A stretch of 64,000 nucleotides of DNA, taken from the NCBI GenBank assembly GCA_946558465.1, contig CAMNTM010000004.1:186001-250000 (forward strand), given 5' to 3'. The first letter of the stretch is position 1; every line of letters starts with the position of its first letter. A program made the position numbers and the translations under genes. The notes beneath the pieces are model-generated. The model did no database searches, had not been told where the DNA came from, and saw only the letters and a list, made by a program, of their open reading frames with translations. This document shows, in pieces, positions 34,500 to 43,850 of this stretch. This DNA is from an uncultured Lachnospiraceae bacterium. Its GTDB lineage: Bacteria; Bacillota; Clostridia; Lachnospirales; Lachnospiraceae.

Positions 34500-36848
34500 T
34501 TATCCCGTCGTCCGCTCAATGTCTATTACATCCTCCAGCTGACGGAGCTTTTCGACCACCTTTGCAAGCTCATCTCTTCCGTGTACAATAAAGCCTGTTT
34601 CGATCGTAGCAGTTCCCTGTTTGCTGGTGCGCACATTCATAGATTTTACATCTACATCTGCCTCCGTAAAGATTCTGGACATCTCCATCAAAAGTCCCTG
34701 CCTGTCATTGGCATACATCTTAATCTCCGCAAGATACTGTCCCTCCGCCTTTTCTGCTACATTGCTTTCCCACTCCACGTCGATAAGCCTTGCGCGCTCT
34801 GCCTCGGTCAGATGAATAATATTCACGCAGTCAGTCCGGTGAATCGTCATCCCCCGTCCTCTCGTAACAAAGCCTACAATCTCATCTCCCGGAACCGGAT
34901 TGCAGCACCTGGAAAAACGGACTGCCACATCGTCAATTCCCTTTACCACAATACCGCTCTTGGATTTGGCAATATGCACTTTATTTTTTGCAGCCTCTGC
35001 AACCCGCTCCAGCACAACATCATTGGTAATCTCCTGCTTGTGCTCTTTTCCATATTCCTCTACAAGACGGTTTACAACCTGCCCTTCCTTTAATCCTCCG
35101 TGTCCGACTGCTGCCAGCACGGAATCCCAGTCTTTAAAGCCGTATTTTCTTTGAACAATCTCCTGATATTTTATCTGCAGAATATCTGGAGCATGGATGG
35201 ATTTTGCCTTACAGTAGGCATGAATCATCTCCTTGCCCTTGATAATATTATCTTCCTTGAATTCCTTCTTAAACCACTGATTAATCTTATTCTTGGCCTG
35301 GGTACTCTTCACCACATTCAGCCAGTCACGGCTGGGACCTCTGGAATTCTGTGAAGTCAGAATTTCAATTCGGTCCCCGTTCTGTATCTTATAATCAATC
35401 GGTACCAGCTTTCCATTTACCCTGGCACCTACCATCTTATTTCCCACAGCGCTGTGGATAGCATAGGCAAAATCAATCGGCGTGGAACCATTCGGAAGGT
35501 TTTTTACATCTCCCTGAGGGGTAAAGCAGTATACATCCTCTGCAAAAAGGTCCAAATCTCCTTTAATCAGACTTAAAAACTCCCGGTTATCCGACATATC
35601 CCTCTGCCATTCCAAAATCTGTCTGAGCCAGCTTAGCTTTTCTTCTTCCTGAGCTGCTACACTTTTCCTGCCGTCATTAGATTCCTTATATTTCCAGTGC
35701 GCGGCAATACCGTACTCTGCGGTTTTGTGCATCTCCTGCGTCCGAATCTGAATCTCAAAGGGCTGCCCCACCGAGCTCATAAGCGTCGTATGAAGAGACT
35801 GATACATATTCGGCTTCGGCATAGCAATATAGTCTTTAAATCTCCCCGGAATCGGTGTATACATCTCATGGATAACACCAAGTGCTGCATAACAGTCTCT
35901 TACAGAGTCCACAATAATACGCACTGCAAATAAATCATAAATTTGATCCACCGTCTTATCCTGATTCACCATCTTCTTATAGATACTGAAGAAATGCTTC
36001 ACTCGTCCGCTGATGTCTGCTTTTATCTTTGCATTCCTCATATGTGCAGAGACCTCTTCAACAATCTGCTGCACAAATTCCTCACGCTCTGTTTTCCTCG
36101 TATTGATCTGATCCACCAAATCATAGAAAACTTCGGGTTGAGAATACTTAAGCGCCAGATCATCAAGCTCTGTCTTTATTCTGGATATTCCAAGCCTCTG
36201 GGCTATCGGCGCATAGATATCCATAGTTTCTTTCGCTTTTTCCTTCTGCTTTGCCGGCGTCATAAACTGAAGCGTACGCATATTGTGCAGGCGGTCGGCC
36301 AGCTTAATGATAATCACACGGATATCCTTTGCCATCGCAAGAAACATCTTCCTTAGATTCTCTGCCTGGACCTCCAGCTTATCCGAAGAATATGAAAGCC
36401 TCCCCAGCTTCGTGACACCATCCACCAGAAGTGCTACCTCTTCTCCGAACTCCAGACTGATTTCTCTTTCACTGGTTTCTGTATCCTCTACAACATCGTG
36501 CAGCATTGCAGCAATAATCGTCTCCTTATCCATCTCCAGACTGGCAAGAATAATACACACCCAGAGCGGATGAACGATATAAGGCTCGCCAGACTTCCGG
36601 CACTGGTCCCCATGAGCCTCCTTCGCCACCTCATACGCCTTTCTGATAGCGCTGACATCTGTAGACGGATGATAACGCCGGACACGGGCAATTAACATGT
36701 CATACAGATGATCTGGATTCTCATAATCTCCAGGTGCCTTAACAGCATGGCCATCTACAATATCAAGTCCTTTTCCAAGATCGGCTGTAATTGCTTCCGG
36801 CGCAATGCGGTCATCCAACGATTCATATGTCGTTATTTTATCTGACAT
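34500..36848 (-). CDS. relA: Bifunctional (p)ppGpp synthetase/hydrolase (RelA/SpoT family)
   Basis: The 782-residue enzyme controls the stringent response. The HD hydrolase domain is intact (HPLWVCIILASLEMD, AAMLHDVVEDT, RLHNMRTL). The synthetase domain is present (DLFAVRIIVDSVRDCYAALG, GRFKDYIAMPKPNMYQSLHT). TGS (YCFTPQGDVKNLPNGSTPIDFAYAIH), zinc-finger-like/helical (RCCNPVPGDEIVGFVTRGRG) and ACT domains follow. Both activities are therefore expected. It sits between apt and the MBL gene, as is typical in Firmicutes, and shares the recJ operon. Confidence 0.96.
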   Translation of the reverse strand: MSDKITTYESLDDRIAPEAITADLGKGLDIVDGHAVKAPGDYENPDHLYDMLIARVRRYHPSTDVSAIRKAYEVAKEAHGDQCRKSGEPYIVHPLWVCIILASLEMDKETIIAAMLHDVVEDTETSEREISLEFGEEVALLVDGVTKLGRLSYSSDKLEVQAENLRKMFLAMAKDIRVIIIKLADRLHNMRTLQFMTPAKQKEKAKETMDIYAPIAQRLGISRIKTELDDLALKYSQPEVFYDLVDQINTRKTEREEFVQQIVEEVSAHMRNAKIKADISGRVKHFFSIYKKMVNQDKTVDQIYDLFAVRIIVDSVRDCYAALGVIHEMYTPIPGRFKDYIAMPKPNMYQSLHTTLMSSVGQPFEIQIRTQEMHKTAEYGIAAHWKYKESNDGRKSVAAQEEEKLSWLRQILEWQRDMSDNREFLSLIKGDLDLFAEDVYCFTPQGDVKNLPNGSTPIDFAYAIHSAVGNKMVGARVNGKLVPIDYKIQNGDRIEILTSQNSRGPSRDWLNVVKSTQAKNKINQWFKKEFKEDNIIKGKEMIHAYCKAKSIHAPDILQIKYQEIVQRKYGFKDWDSVLAAVGHGGLKEGQVVNRLVEEYGKEHKQEITNDVVLERVAEAAKNKVHIAKSKSGIVVKGIDDVAVRFSRCCNPVPGDEIVGFVTRGRGMTIHRTDCVNIIHLTEAERARLIDVEWESNVAEKAEGQYLAEIKMYANDRQGLLMEMSRIFTEADVDVKSMNVRTSKQGTATIETGFIVHGRDELAKVVEKLRQLEDVIDIERTTG

Positions 36849-36928
36849 ATTAATGCCTCCTTCCCTCTTCTCATTTCCTCTTTTTATTGCGGAACACCCG
36901 TTATCGGGTTCACACCCTCTCTATTCTT

Positions 36929-37453
36929 TTATTTTCCCGGATATACAATAACAGAATCTATCTCATAATTTTCCAGTCTCTTTCTTCCGTTAAGCCCTGC
37001 AAGCTCCATAAGAAATACCGCCTTAACAACCTTTCCCCCCAGCTTTTCCACAAGCTGAATCATGGCCTCGTTTGTGCCGCCTGTGGCCATAAGATCATCA
37101 ATAATTACAACCCTCTGGCCTTCTTTAATTGCATCCTTATGTATCTCAAGCTCCGCTGTCCCGTACTCCAGCTCATATTCTACCGAAACAGTCTCACAAG
37201 GAAGCTTTCCCTTTTTACGAATCGGAATAAACGGCTTATGCAGATTATATGCAATCGGTACGCCGAAAATAAAGCCTCTGGATTCCGGCCCGACTACAAG
37301 ATCAAAATCAATCCCTTTAAGCTTCTCCTGCATCAGATCAACTGCAAGTGCAAGCCCGTCTGCATCCTGAAGCACACTTGTTACATCCCTGAAAATAATC
37401 CCCGGTTCCGGAAAATCAGGGATACTTCTCACATACTCTTCTATTTTTTTCAT
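36929..37453 (-). CDS. apt: Adenine phosphoribosyltransferase
   Basis: The 174-residue enzyme salvages adenine to AMP using PRPP. It opens MKKIEEYVRSIPDFPEPGI, has the GPESRGFIFG substrate loop and the PRPP-binding motif RVVIIDDLMATGGTNEA. The start at 37453 is chosen because GGAGTGTGTAAAG precedes it; 22 upstream in-frame codons read across the intergenic region. It is placed between recJ and relA, a conserved clostridial order. Confidence 0.96.
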   Translation of the reverse strand: MKKIEEYVRSIPDFPEPGIIFRDVTSVLQDADGLALAVDLMQEKLKGIDFDLVVGPESRGFIFGVPIAYNLHKPFIPIRKKGKLPCETVSVEYELEYGTAELEIHKDAIKEGQRVVIIDDLMATGGTNEAMIQLVEKLGGKVVKAVFLMELAGLNGRKRLENYEIDSVIVYPGK

Positions 37454-37542
37454 CTTTACACACTCCGTTCTTTTATTAAATATATAGCCTAGTATACCAT
37501 TACTTTGTCGGATTTTCAAATAATTCTGTAATTTGCTCTATT

Positions 37543-39261
37543 CTATTGATAATGTGTAATCGTAATCTGAAGATTTCTTGCCCCTTTGTATTCGTTTACC
37601 TCCGGATAAAAGGTAACAGAAAGCTTTCCATTACGTTCTATAAGTCTTTCCCGAAGCCTCTCAGCTTCCCCGAAATACACTGCTTCAAGGCCGATACCGC
37701 TTTTGTCACATACCCATGCCTTCAATACACTGCGGTTTTTTCCTAGTATACGGACATCTGTAAATATAACTTCCCGGCCTGCAAATACCGGCTTTACATT
37801 CCCTTTTCCAAAGGGCTCCAGAAGCTTAAGCTCCTCAATAAAGGCTTCCGTCACACAGGAAAAGGGCAGCTCCATATCTATAACGATCTTCTCTGTCAAA
37901 TCCTGTTCACTCAACGAGCAGTTCTCATTTAATCTCCGGCGGAACTCCTCTACATTTTCCTGCTTCATAGATACCCCTGCCGCCATCTCATGTCCGCCGA
38001 ACCTTGTAAATAAATCCTTACATCTGCTGATCTCCTCATACATAGAATATGCTTCTATCGAACGCCCGGAACCTTTTACTCCTTCTTCTGCGTCCGTCAG
38101 CACAAATACCGGCTTATAAAAATGCTCTCTCACCTTTCCTGCCACAATTCCCGCCAGACTTTCATGACAGTCCGGAAGATAGAGGACAAGTACCCTGTCG
38201 GACATATATCCGCCTGTTTCTGCCAGCCGGAGAGCCTCCTTTACCGCCAGAGCCGTCATATCCTTGCGGCTTTCGTTGAGCATCTTTAATTTTTCTGCAC
38301 AAACAGACGCCTCTTCTCCTGTCCGCGCACGGAGGAGTGCAAGCGCCTTCTTTGCCGTATCCAGCCGTCCGCCGGCATTTAAACATGGTCCAAGTATAAA
38401 GCCGATATGATAGGCGCCCAATTTTTCTCTCTTTACTCCTGTACATTCAATCAATGCATGAAGGCCTGGATTTTTCGTGTGCTTCAGCATAGAAAGTCCG
38501 AGTTTCACATAGATTCGGTTTTCATCCACCAAATCCATCACATCCCCTACTGTAGCAATTGCCACATTTTCTATCAGATATTCAATCTCCTGCAGATTCC
38601 TCTCCATTTTCAGATAAAGCGCCTCAATCAGCTTATACGCAACCGCAGCACCGCAGAGCCCCGGAAACGGATAACTGCAGTCTTCCTGTTTCGGATCTAT
38701 TACCGCATCCGCCGGCGGAAGCTGATAGCTTCTCTTTCCTGCCCCAAGGTCCTCATAAGGCACCTCGTGATGATCTGTTACAATAACACTCATACCAAGC
38801 TCTTTTCCATATGCAATTTCTCCGGCAGCAGCAATCCCATTGTCACAGGTAATAATAGTGTCTATACCGGCTTCTCTTGCACGCTCTATCAGCACACGGT
38901 TTAATCCGTAGCCTTCCTTCAGCCTGTCAGGTATATCACTGTCCACGAGCGCTCCCAGATGCTCCAGTCCCTCCATAAGAATATAGACTGCGTTGATTCC
39001 GTCAATATCATAATCTCCGATAATTCGGATTTTCTTCTTCTTTTTTATTTTGTCGAGAATCAGCTCTGCCGCCTTCTCCATATCCTTCATCTTCCGTCCG
39101 TCTCTAAGCTCCTCTCTGCTCCCATTTAGATAGCTGTGTATTTCGCTTTCTGTCTTTATATTCCTGTTTCGTATCAAAGATGCAAGTCTTGGACTTATCT
39201 GATACTTTTTTCCAATTGCCTCAAAATCAGCGCCCTTTCTGAGCAATACCCATCGTTCCAT
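37543..39261 (-). CDS. recJ: Single-stranded-DNA-specific exonuclease RecJ
   Basis: The 572-residue DHH-superfamily nuclease digests ssDNA 5' to 3' in repair and recombination. Motifs include RIIGDYDIDGINAVYIL (Asp ligands), ITCDNGIAAAGEI, VTDHHEVPYE (DHH), DAVIDPKQEDCSYPF and the DHHA1 domain with FGGHEMAAGVSM. The start at 39261 (MERWVLLRKG) follows AAGGGG. The frame continues 29 codons upstream through the intergenic region. First gene after the secDF terminator. Confidence 0.95.
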   Translation of the reverse strand: MERWVLLRKGADFEAIGKKYQISPRLASLIRNRNIKTESEIHSYLNGSREELRDGRKMKDMEKAAELILDKIKKKKKIRIIGDYDIDGINAVYILMEGLEHLGALVDSDIPDRLKEGYGLNRVLIERAREAGIDTIITCDNGIAAAGEIAYGKELGMSVIVTDHHEVPYEDLGAGKRSYQLPPADAVIDPKQEDCSYPFPGLCGAAVAYKLIEALYLKMERNLQEIEYLIENVAIATVGDVMDLVDENRIYVKLGLSMLKHTKNPGLHALIECTGVKREKLGAYHIGFILGPCLNAGGRLDTAKKALALLRARTGEEASVCAEKLKMLNESRKDMTALAVKEALRLAETGGYMSDRVLVLYLPDCHESLAGIVAGKVREHFYKPVFVLTDAEEGVKGSGRSIEAYSMYEEISRCKDLFTRFGGHEMAAGVSMKQENVEEFRRRLNENCSLSEQDLTEKIVIDMELPFSCVTEAFIEELKLLEPFGKGNVKPVFAGREVIFTDVRILGKNRSVLKAWVCDKSGIGLEAVYFGEAERLRERLIERNGKLSVTFYPEVNEYKGARNLQITITHYQ

Positions 39262-39366
39262 TTTAAGCATCCCCTTCCAAACAAACAGTCCGTACATACT
39301 AGTGTACTGACAACTGACACCGCTGTATTTGTACCGGCACCACTGCATTTTATAAAGTACAGCGTC

Positions 39367-39403
39367 ACAAAACAGCCATAGCCTGTGACATGGCTATGGC
39401 TGT
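39367..39403 (-). terminator. Terminator between secDF and recJ
   Basis: ACAGCCATAGCC and GGCTATGGCTGT form a perfect 12-bp stem with an eight-base loop, followed on the minus strand by TTTTGTGACG. It splits the housekeeping block into two transcription units. Confidence 0.75.
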
Positions 39404-39417
39404 CAGCTGCATGTTTT

Positions 39418-41676
39418 TTATTTCGCCGACACTGTGCCGGATTTCTTTTTCATCACATACCACAATGCACCGGTGATACATACTGAAGAATAGGCGCCGC
39501 ATATAATACCGGCCATAAGAGGAAGTGCAAACTCCTTGATTGAACTCACTCCCATCACATAGAGCACCGCTACCATAACAAAGGTCGTAAGGGAAGTATA
39601 GATACTTCTTGTCAGCGTCTGTGTAATACTCTTGTTGACTACCTCCGACAACTCCGTCTTCTTTGTTTTATAATGCATCTCCTCACGTATCCGGTCGAAG
39701 ATAACAATCGTCGCATTGATAGAATAACCTACAATTGTCAGCATGCAGGCGATAAAGGTATTGCCGACAGAGATTCTTACTACCGCATAGAAAGCAAGAA
39801 CTACCAGTACATCGTGAAGCAGCGCTGTAACGGCACTGGTTGCAAATCGAATATCCTTAAACCGGAACCAAATGTAAAGAAGCATGCAGATTGTCGCAAT
39901 GACAACTGCAATCACCGCATCCTGACGCATCTCGCTGCTGACCGTAGAGCTGATATTCTCCGCTGTAATGCCTGCCTCGTCTACCTTAAACTCCTTTATC
40001 ATCGCCTGATTCAAAGCCTCGCGCTGGTCAAGGTCCAGTGTAACGGTTTTAATCACCACCTGGTTAGTTCCTGCAACCTTCTGGGTCTGTACATTTTTAT
40101 CACCTGTCACCGATTCTACAACCGGGACAATCTTCTGATCTATCTCGTCAATGCTGTAATCTTCATTAAATGTAATATTGGTAGAGGTGCCCCCCTCAAA
40201 TTCAAGGCTGTATGCAAAGGCTCCGCTTCCCTTAGAGGCATTCACTCCCATAAATACGAACCCAATCACAACCACAAGTACTGACGCCGCAAAAAATGCT
40301 TTCTTCTTCGACAGAAAATCGATCGTTCCATGCTCTTTACCCGGCCGGTAATAAAGCTTCTCGCTGCGAAGTCCCACTGCATAAAAAGCAAATACAATCA
40401 TCCTTGTAATTACAAGAGCTGTAAACATAGAGACAATAATACCGATTCCCAATGTCTGTGCAAATCCCTTTACCGTTCCAGACCCCTTAAGCCACAAAAC
40501 AACCGCCGCAATGAGGGTTGTAATATTCCCGTCTAATATAGCAGACAAGGCCTTCTGAAATCCCGTCTTCAATGCATTTCTTACACTCTTTCCCCGTGAC
40601 ATCTCTTCTCTTACACGGGCAAATATAATAACATTTGCATCTACTGCCATACCGATGCCTAAAATAATACCGGCAATGCCAGGCAGCGTCAGCGTCACCT
40701 CAAACGCATTCAGAATCACTAACACTAATCCTGTATAGATAACAAGTGCGAGACTTGACGCAAATCCCGGCAGCAGATATACCACAATCATAAAGATAAA
40801 TACGATTGCCAGTCCGACAGCACCTGCCTTCAGACTTGTACTGATTGCCTGCTCGCCGAGCTGTGCCCCTACGACGTTGGACCGCAGTTCAGTGAGCTCC
40901 AGCTTCAGTCCGCCGATACGGATCGTAGACGCAAGCGTCTCCGCCTCCTCAAAGCTTTTACTTCCTGTAATTTCTGCCTCACCGTTCTCAATAGCACTTC
41001 TTACCATCGGAACACTGGCAAAACTTCCGTCATAATAAATTCCGATGCTTTCCCCGGCTTCTACTGCCTTCCTTGTAGCTTCCGCAAATTTCTCCGTACC
41101 TTTCTCTGTAAAGGTAAGTGAAACTACGTTTTCTCTCATTCCGGTCTGCTTATCTTCTCTTGTTCCTGCCTGCGCGGCAGCAACATCATCTCCACTCAGA
41201 ACAATCGAATTATCCTCCTTCAGCTCTTCTATCGTCTTATCCAGCTTGTAATCCTGAGCCGCATCACCGGTAGAGTTGATCTGTGAATAGTTAGCTGAAC
41301 CGTCACTTCCCTTTTGTGCTATAAAATACAGCGAGCCCGGCTGTCCTAATTCCTCAAGAATTTCGTTCGCATCTGACACACCCGGAATCTCAATGTTAAT
41401 TCTGTCATCGCCCTCCTGATAAACGCTGGACTCCGTGCTGTACTGCTCTACACGCTTCTGAAGCTTGTAAATCGTATCACGCATCTCCTCGTCTGTCGGA
41501 TTCTTATCCTTTACCTGGTAGGTGATGCTGACACCGCCTGCAAGATCCAGACCTAATTTAATATTCTGCGCTGACCCGGTATGTGACTTACCAAAACCAA
41601 CCGCCGCCGTAAATCCAAGCAGTCCGATCAGAACTACTGTTACGACAAGACTAAGTACGCCTCTGCTTTTCTTCAT
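39418..41676 (-). CDS. secDF: Fused protein translocase subunit SecDF
   Basis: The 752-residue inner-membrane protein uses ion flow to help SecYEG export. The SecD half opens with a membrane helix and LGLDLAGGVSITYQV, carries the large P1 domain, and has the IAGIILGIGMAVDANVIIFA helix. The SecF half begins after about residue 440 with LEFEGGTSTNITFN and the VGYSINATIVIFDRIREE helix. Fusion into one chain is common in Firmicutes. It directly follows the SCIFF maturase gene, a neighbourhood known for this peptide system. Confidence 0.96.
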   Translation of the reverse strand: MKKSRGVLSLVVTVVLIGLLGFTAAVGFGKSHTGSAQNIKLGLDLAGGVSITYQVKDKNPTDEEMRDTIYKLQKRVEQYSTESSVYQEGDDRINIEIPGVSDANEILEELGQPGSLYFIAQKGSDGSANYSQINSTGDAAQDYKLDKTIEELKEDNSIVLSGDDVAAAQAGTREDKQTGMRENVVSLTFTEKGTEKFAEATRKAVEAGESIGIYYDGSFASVPMVRSAIENGEAEITGSKSFEEAETLASTIRIGGLKLELTELRSNVVGAQLGEQAISTSLKAGAVGLAIVFIFMIVVYLLPGFASSLALVIYTGLVLVILNAFEVTLTLPGIAGIILGIGMAVDANVIIFARVREEMSRGKSVRNALKTGFQKALSAILDGNITTLIAAVVLWLKGSGTVKGFAQTLGIGIIVSMFTALVITRMIVFAFYAVGLRSEKLYYRPGKEHGTIDFLSKKKAFFAASVLVVVIGFVFMGVNASKGSGAFAYSLEFEGGTSTNITFNEDYSIDEIDQKIVPVVESVTGDKNVQTQKVAGTNQVVIKTVTLDLDQREALNQAMIKEFKVDEAGITAENISSTVSSEMRQDAVIAVVIATICMLLYIWFRFKDIRFATSAVTALLHDVLVVLAFYAVVRISVGNTFIACMLTIVGYSINATIVIFDRIREEMHYKTKKTELSEVVNKSITQTLTRSIYTSLTTFVMVAVLYVMGVSSIKEFALPLMAGIICGAYSSVCITGALWYVMKKKSGTVSAK

Positions 41677-41708
41677 GGTAAATTTCCCTTTCCTGTTTGA
41701 TTTCTATT

Positions 41709-43103
41709 TCATGATAAAGCCGCCTTTATCATAATGGCACATTCCACACGCTTTCTTTGCATCCTGCAGCCAATCTCATAAGCATCATGAATCGTCCCAT
41801 GAAAATTATAAGAATTCGCCATACAGCCTCCGCTGCAGTAAAACTTAGCGAAGCAGTTCCTGCATTTCTCTTTTGAATATACACTGCAGCCTCGAAATTC
41901 ATCCGCAATCTCAGGCTTTACAATTCCTTCCTCTACATTTCCCATCAGGAATTCCTCCCGGCCTACAAACTGATGGCACGGATAGAGATCTCCCCAGGGA
42001 GTGACCGCAAGATACTCTGTTCCCGAGCCGCAGCCCGACAAACGCTTCGCCGCGCAAGGCCCGCCGTCTAAGTCTATCATAAAATGAAAGAAATTAAAAC
42101 CCTTCCCGTCTTTTTCTCTGTCAATCATAATCTGTGCAAGCCTGTCATACTCCTTCATAATCGCCGGAAGATCCTCCTCGCGGATTGCATACGGGTCGGA
42201 TTCCTCTCCGACTACCGGCTCTATCGACATCTGCTTAAAGCCCAAATCTGCAAAATGAAGAATATCCTCTCCAAAATCCAGATTATCTCTCGTAAATGTC
42301 CCCCGAATGTAATATTTTTCCTGGTTCCGGCTCTTGGCCAGCTTCTGAAACTTCGGCACAATCAAATCATAGCTGCCCGTCCCATTTCGAAATGGACGCA
42401 TCCTGTCATTGACCTCTTTGCGCCCATCCAGACTCAATACTACATTGTCCATCTCACGGTTTAAAAATTCCTGTACTTCATCATTTAATAAAACTCCGTT
42501 TGTAGTCAGGGTAAAACGAAAATGCTTATTGTAAATTTTCTCCTGCTCTCTTCCATACGCAGTCAAATCCTTTACTACCTGCCAGTTCATAAGAGGCTCT
42601 CCGCCAAAAAAATCCACCTCTAGATTCCTTCGGTTTCCTGAGTTCTGAATCAAAAAATCCAGCGCCTTTTTTCCTACTTCGAAGCTCATAAGCGCACGCC
42701 TTCCGTGATATTCACCCTCCTCGGCAAAGCAGTACCTGCAGGCAAGATTACAATCGTGCGCGATATGCAGACACAGCGCTTTCACAACTGTCTTGCGCTC
42801 TTTTACTGCATCTGCCATATCTGCAAAAGCATCTCTTGTAAATAACCGGCCCTCCCCGGCAAGCTCCGTGACATCAGAAAGCGCCTCCAAAAGCTCTTCT
42901 TTGCTATATGTATCCTTCAGCCGCTCCATGAGACACTCTTTTGTATCCGGCATGCCAAGCGTTTCCTTCGTATGCGCCTGATTCTGCTCCTCCAAAACAG
43001 CAATCACATCATAGCACAGATCGTCAACAACATGTACTGAACCGCTGTATACATCCAGAACAATATTATATCCATTACTCTTATACTGATGAATCAATGT
43101 CAT
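41709..43103 (-). CDS. scfB: Radical SAM maturase of the SCIFF peptide, SPASM type
   Basis: The 464-residue enzyme has an N-terminal RiPP-recognition-like part (VVDDLCYDVIAVLEEQ), the radical-SAM motif HDCNLACRYCFAEEGEYHG (CxxxCxxC), and a SPASM domain with further iron-sulfur cysteines (CGSGTEYLAVTPWGDLYPC; CSVYSKEKCRNCFAKFYCSGGC). Enzymes of this type install Cys-to-Thr thioether (sactionine-like) links in SCIFF. The substrate gene lies directly upstream. The start follows AAGGAGTATATGAC-type purines. The placement before secDF matches other Clostridia. Confidence 0.95.
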   Translation of the reverse strand: MTLIHQYKSNGYNIVLDVYSGSVHVVDDLCYDVIAVLEEQNQAHTKETLGMPDTKECLMERLKDTYSKEELLEALSDVTELAGEGRLFTRDAFADMADAVKERKTVVKALCLHIAHDCNLACRYCFAEEGEYHGRRALMSFEVGKKALDFLIQNSGNRRNLEVDFFGGEPLMNWQVVKDLTAYGREQEKIYNKHFRFTLTTNGVLLNDEVQEFLNREMDNVVLSLDGRKEVNDRMRPFRNGTGSYDLIVPKFQKLAKSRNQEKYYIRGTFTRDNLDFGEDILHFADLGFKQMSIEPVVGEESDPYAIREEDLPAIMKEYDRLAQIMIDREKDGKGFNFFHFMIDLDGGPCAAKRLSGCGSGTEYLAVTPWGDLYPCHQFVGREEFLMGNVEEGIVKPEIADEFRGCSVYSKEKCRNCFAKFYCSGGCMANSYNFHGTIHDAYEIGCRMQRKRVECAIMIKAALS

Positions 43104-43128
43104 ATACTCCTTCTATAGCAACAACAAG

Positions 43129-43155
43129 AAACAGCGACCGGTAAAGCCGCTGTTT
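43129..43155 (-). promoter_or_regulatory. Hairpin between scfA and scfB
   Basis: AAACAGCG and CGCTGTTT form a perfect 8-bp stem around 11 bases in the gap between the peptide and maturase genes. On the minus strand the 3' side is followed by CTTGTTG. It could be an attenuator or RNA-stability element that makes more peptide than enzyme message. Confidence 0.55.
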
Positions 43156-43183
43156 TCGAGCATTACTTTTTTTCACTTGACAA

Positions 43184-43327
43184 TTATTTCTTCTGTTCAC
43201 AGGTCTGATTGCCGACGGTACAAGATGTCTTGCACGCGGACTGACAGGAAGTCTGGCATTCTCCGCAGCCGCCTCTCTTTACTGTATGATTCAAAGTCTG
43301 TGTATTTAATGTCTTTACATGCTTCAT
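43184..43327 (-). CDS. scfA: SCIFF six-cysteine ribosomal peptide precursor
   Basis: The gene encodes only 47 residues. The leader is MKHVKTLNTQTLNHTVKRGG and the core is CGECQTSCQSACKTSCTVGN, then QTCEQKK. The six cysteines sit in the last 27 residues, the arrangement that names SCIFF (six cysteines in forty-five residues), and all positions look intact. AGGAGGGTGTTTGGA precedes the ATG. It is followed by its maturase and preceded by the TIGR04086 membrane protein gene. SCIFF is almost universal in Clostridia; the mature product's role is not established. Confidence 0.97.
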   Translation of the reverse strand: MKHVKTLNTQTLNHTVKRGGCGECQTSCQSACKTSCTVGNQTCEQKK

Positions 43328-43374
43328 TCCAAACACCCTCCTGATATTCTGATCTGCGTTTTACGCTATGCATT

Positions 43375-43392
43375 ATTGTAACACAATCCCGT
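43375..43392 (-). promoter_or_regulatory. Possible extended -10 promoter for scfA
   Basis: On the minus strand TGTTACAAT (TACAAT at 43375-43380) lies about 45 bases before the start codon. A weak -35 (TTTCCA) is 17 bases further up. It would express scfA apart from TIGR04086. Confidence 0.45.
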
Positions 43393-43421
43393 TATTTTGG
43401 AAAGTATTTTTTAGCATAACA

Positions 43422-43796
43422 TCAGGAAATCATCCCGCCTGTCATTCCTCCTCCCATACACAGAATAAATGTCGTCATCAGATTTGCCGTATCTTGATTC
43501 AGCGTCCGATATACTCCTAGTGTAATTAAAAGCAGAAGGCCAAAGTATATTACGCCGAGTCCCATTCCCCACAAATACCTTTTCACACGGACCAGCTTCC
43601 CGATAATAATACCGCCAATAAGTGTTGATACCAGATAAACTCCGACAATTGCCGCTGACACCATCTTTTCGTTCATCTCAAGCTTATACAGAAGAAGAGT
43701 CAGTATAAGAAGCAGTACTCCAGTAACAATATAGGATGCAAGAAGCGCTTTCAGCATCCACATGACCTTAGAATCTTTCTGAACATGTCTTTCCAT
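43422..43796 (-). CDS. TIGR04086 family membrane protein
   Basis: The 124-residue protein has four membrane segments (LLASYIVTGVLLLILTLLLY; VSAAIVGVYLVSTLIGGIII; LWGMGLGVIYFGLLLLITLG; LMTTFILCMGGGMTGGMI). It matches the TIGR04086 family, known from the SCIFF/preprotein-translocase neighbourhood of Clostridia. Function is unknown. In many relatives yajC and tgt come next upstream; here the upstream neighbour is spoVT. A short dyad CCTTGT-GATAG-ACAAGG precedes its ribosome site GGGAGGG. Confidence 0.88.
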   Translation of the reverse strand: MERHVQKDSKVMWMLKALLASYIVTGVLLLILTLLLYKLEMNEKMVSAAIVGVYLVSTLIGGIIIGKLVRVKRYLWGMGLGVIYFGLLLLITLGVYRTLNQDTANLMTTFILCMGGGMTGGMIS

Positions 43797-43850
43797 CTCA
43801 TCCCTCCCTTGTCTATCACAAGGTATGATGATACGGCTGCTTTTATGCCA

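Noticed and set aside
36880..36925. Hairpin between relA and apt as a terminator
   Set aside because: Stem is only six or seven pairs and the following bases are A-rich rather than T-rich on the minus strand.
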